In this document: in pieces, positions 6,376 to 6,997 of the stretch
Numbering within the stretch: position 1 is the stretch's first letter
Layout: the number at the start of each line of letters is the position of its first letter
Source of the DNA: a bacterium
GTDB taxonomy: Bacteria > SM23-31 > JAUVVT01
DNA length: 6,997 bases
Assembly (NCBI GenBank): GCA_030616165.1
Contig: JAUWXV010000197.1
Location: 1 to 6,997 of the forward strand
Reading direction: 5' to 3'
The notes under the pieces: generated by a model
Database searches by the model: none
Told to the model about the DNA's origin: nothing
What the model saw: the letters and a program-made list of their open reading frames with translations, nothing else
Position numbers and translations under genes: made by a program

Positions 6376-6997
6376 TTAAAAAAATATAAATCTAATCCCG
6401 ATTGCTCCCAAGAAGAAAGCAAAAACTTTCTTTAGAGTATTAACTTTTATTCTGCTATTAAGATAAGCGCCAATTGGAGCAAAAGAGACTGCACCAGCCA
6501 TAAGTGGAAGGGCTATTTTCAGATTAACAAATCCAAAAGACCCCTCCGGGAGATAGAAATTTTTCATACCAAATATTATATATCCGATAACCCCTGCAAT
6601 TGATGTGAAGAAGATAATTCCTGATGAGGTTCCTGCTATTTTTTTAATTGGATATCTTAAAATAAATATCATAATTGGAATACCTACTACTCCACCTCCA
6701 AGCCCAAACATTGAGGATATAAATCCTATAATAAATCCGGATATGCTAAGGAATTTTAATTTAAAAATCTCTTCTTTTAATTCAACAGATTTGTATTCTT
6801 TAAATATCCTGTATGAGACAAACAGGAGTAATAAGCCGTACAATCTTTGAAGGAGCCAACTCGGTGAATATACAGAAACAACGGCTCCTGCTTGAGCGCC
6901 GATTATGCTGAAAATTGACATTATTAACACTGCCCGCCAGATGATACATTTCATTGACTGATATTTTATCACAGCAGAGAGTGAGGTAAAAATTATT
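6376..6997 (-). CDS. TauE/SafE (TSUP) family membrane transporter, N-terminus outside window
   Basis: The minus-strand frame ends with TAA at 6378-6376 and remains open to the right edge, giving 206 visible residues. A GTG at 6972 could pass as a start, but the frame continues upstream through IIFTSLSA, typical of this family just after the first glycine motif. The real start is therefore beyond the window and roughly the first quarter of the protein is missing. TSUP proteins have two similar halves. The second half is complete here: GLGGGVVGIP at 98-107 of the visible part, then GTSSGIIFFTSIAGVIGY, repeating the IIFTSLSA motif of the first half. About six or seven hydrophobic segments are visible (about 20-40, 48-65, 82-113, 121-143, 160-179, 191-206), with a charged loop KEYKSVELKEE between the halves. 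Family members move sulfite, sulfonates, sulfoacetate or related anions. The gene converges on the sulfatase with 90 bases between them. Its codons are more AT-rich than those of the sulfatase. Confidence 0.88.
   Translation of the reverse strand, partial: IIFTSLSAVIKYQSMKCIIWRAVLIMSIFSIIGAQAGAVVSVYSPSWLLQRLYGLLLLFVSYRIFKEYKSVELKEEIFKLKFLSISGFIIGFISSMFGLGGGVVGIPIMIFILRYPIKKIAGTSSGIIFFTSIAGVIGYIIFGMKNFYLPEGSFGFVNLKIALPLMAGAVSFAPIGAYLNSRIKVNTLKKVFAFFLGAIGIRFIFF

Overview
The window is bacterial, with a low-GC genome: gene bodies are moderate in GC and the gaps are extremely AT-rich. Five protein genes can be supported, two of them cut by the window edges. There are also two decayed gene fragments, both recognisable only by conserved motifs. 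Most of the intact products carry export signals. A Tat-lipoprotein sulfatase ending in a chitobiase/hexosaminidase-type C-terminal domain, a secreted CE4 deacetylase and a glycoside hydrolase family 3 relic are typical of free-living glycan-degrading bacteria such as the PVC group, FCB group and related candidate phyla. I cannot assign a phylum from this sequence.

Layout, left to right. Positions 1-464 (minus) hold the N-terminal part of an exported protein with a bacterial Ig-like repeat. Positions 465-1336 are an AT-rich gene-free stretch. Positions 1337-1593 (minus) hold a broken 3' end of DNA polymerase I. Positions 1779-3065 (minus) hold an intact exported M19 membrane-dipeptidase homologue with a recognisable promoter. 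The 560-base divergent gap that follows holds that promoter, two tiny overlapping candidate ORFs with ribosome sites, and an inverted repeat. Positions 3626-4468 (plus) hold a secreted CE4 polysaccharide deacetylase, followed directly by a relic of the N-terminus of a GH3 beta-glucosidase-like enzyme. Positions 4639-6285 (plus) hold the sulfatase. Positions 6376-6997 (minus) hold most of a TauE/SafE (TSUP) transporter that runs off the right edge.

Functionally, the deacetylase and sulfatase lie in one direction and would remove acetyl and sulfate groups from glycans outside the cytoplasm. The GH3 fragment suggests the locus once also encoded a glycosidase. The convergent TSUP gene belongs to a family that moves sulfite, sulfonates or related anions, but a link to the sulfatase is only suggested by position.

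I did not find a clearly new multi-gene system. The most interesting content is the gene debris: a polA fragment with internal deletions and a one-base frameshift, a GH3 fragment, and a weaker transposase-like trace. Together they indicate a locus shaped by deletion and decay, or by rearrangement.
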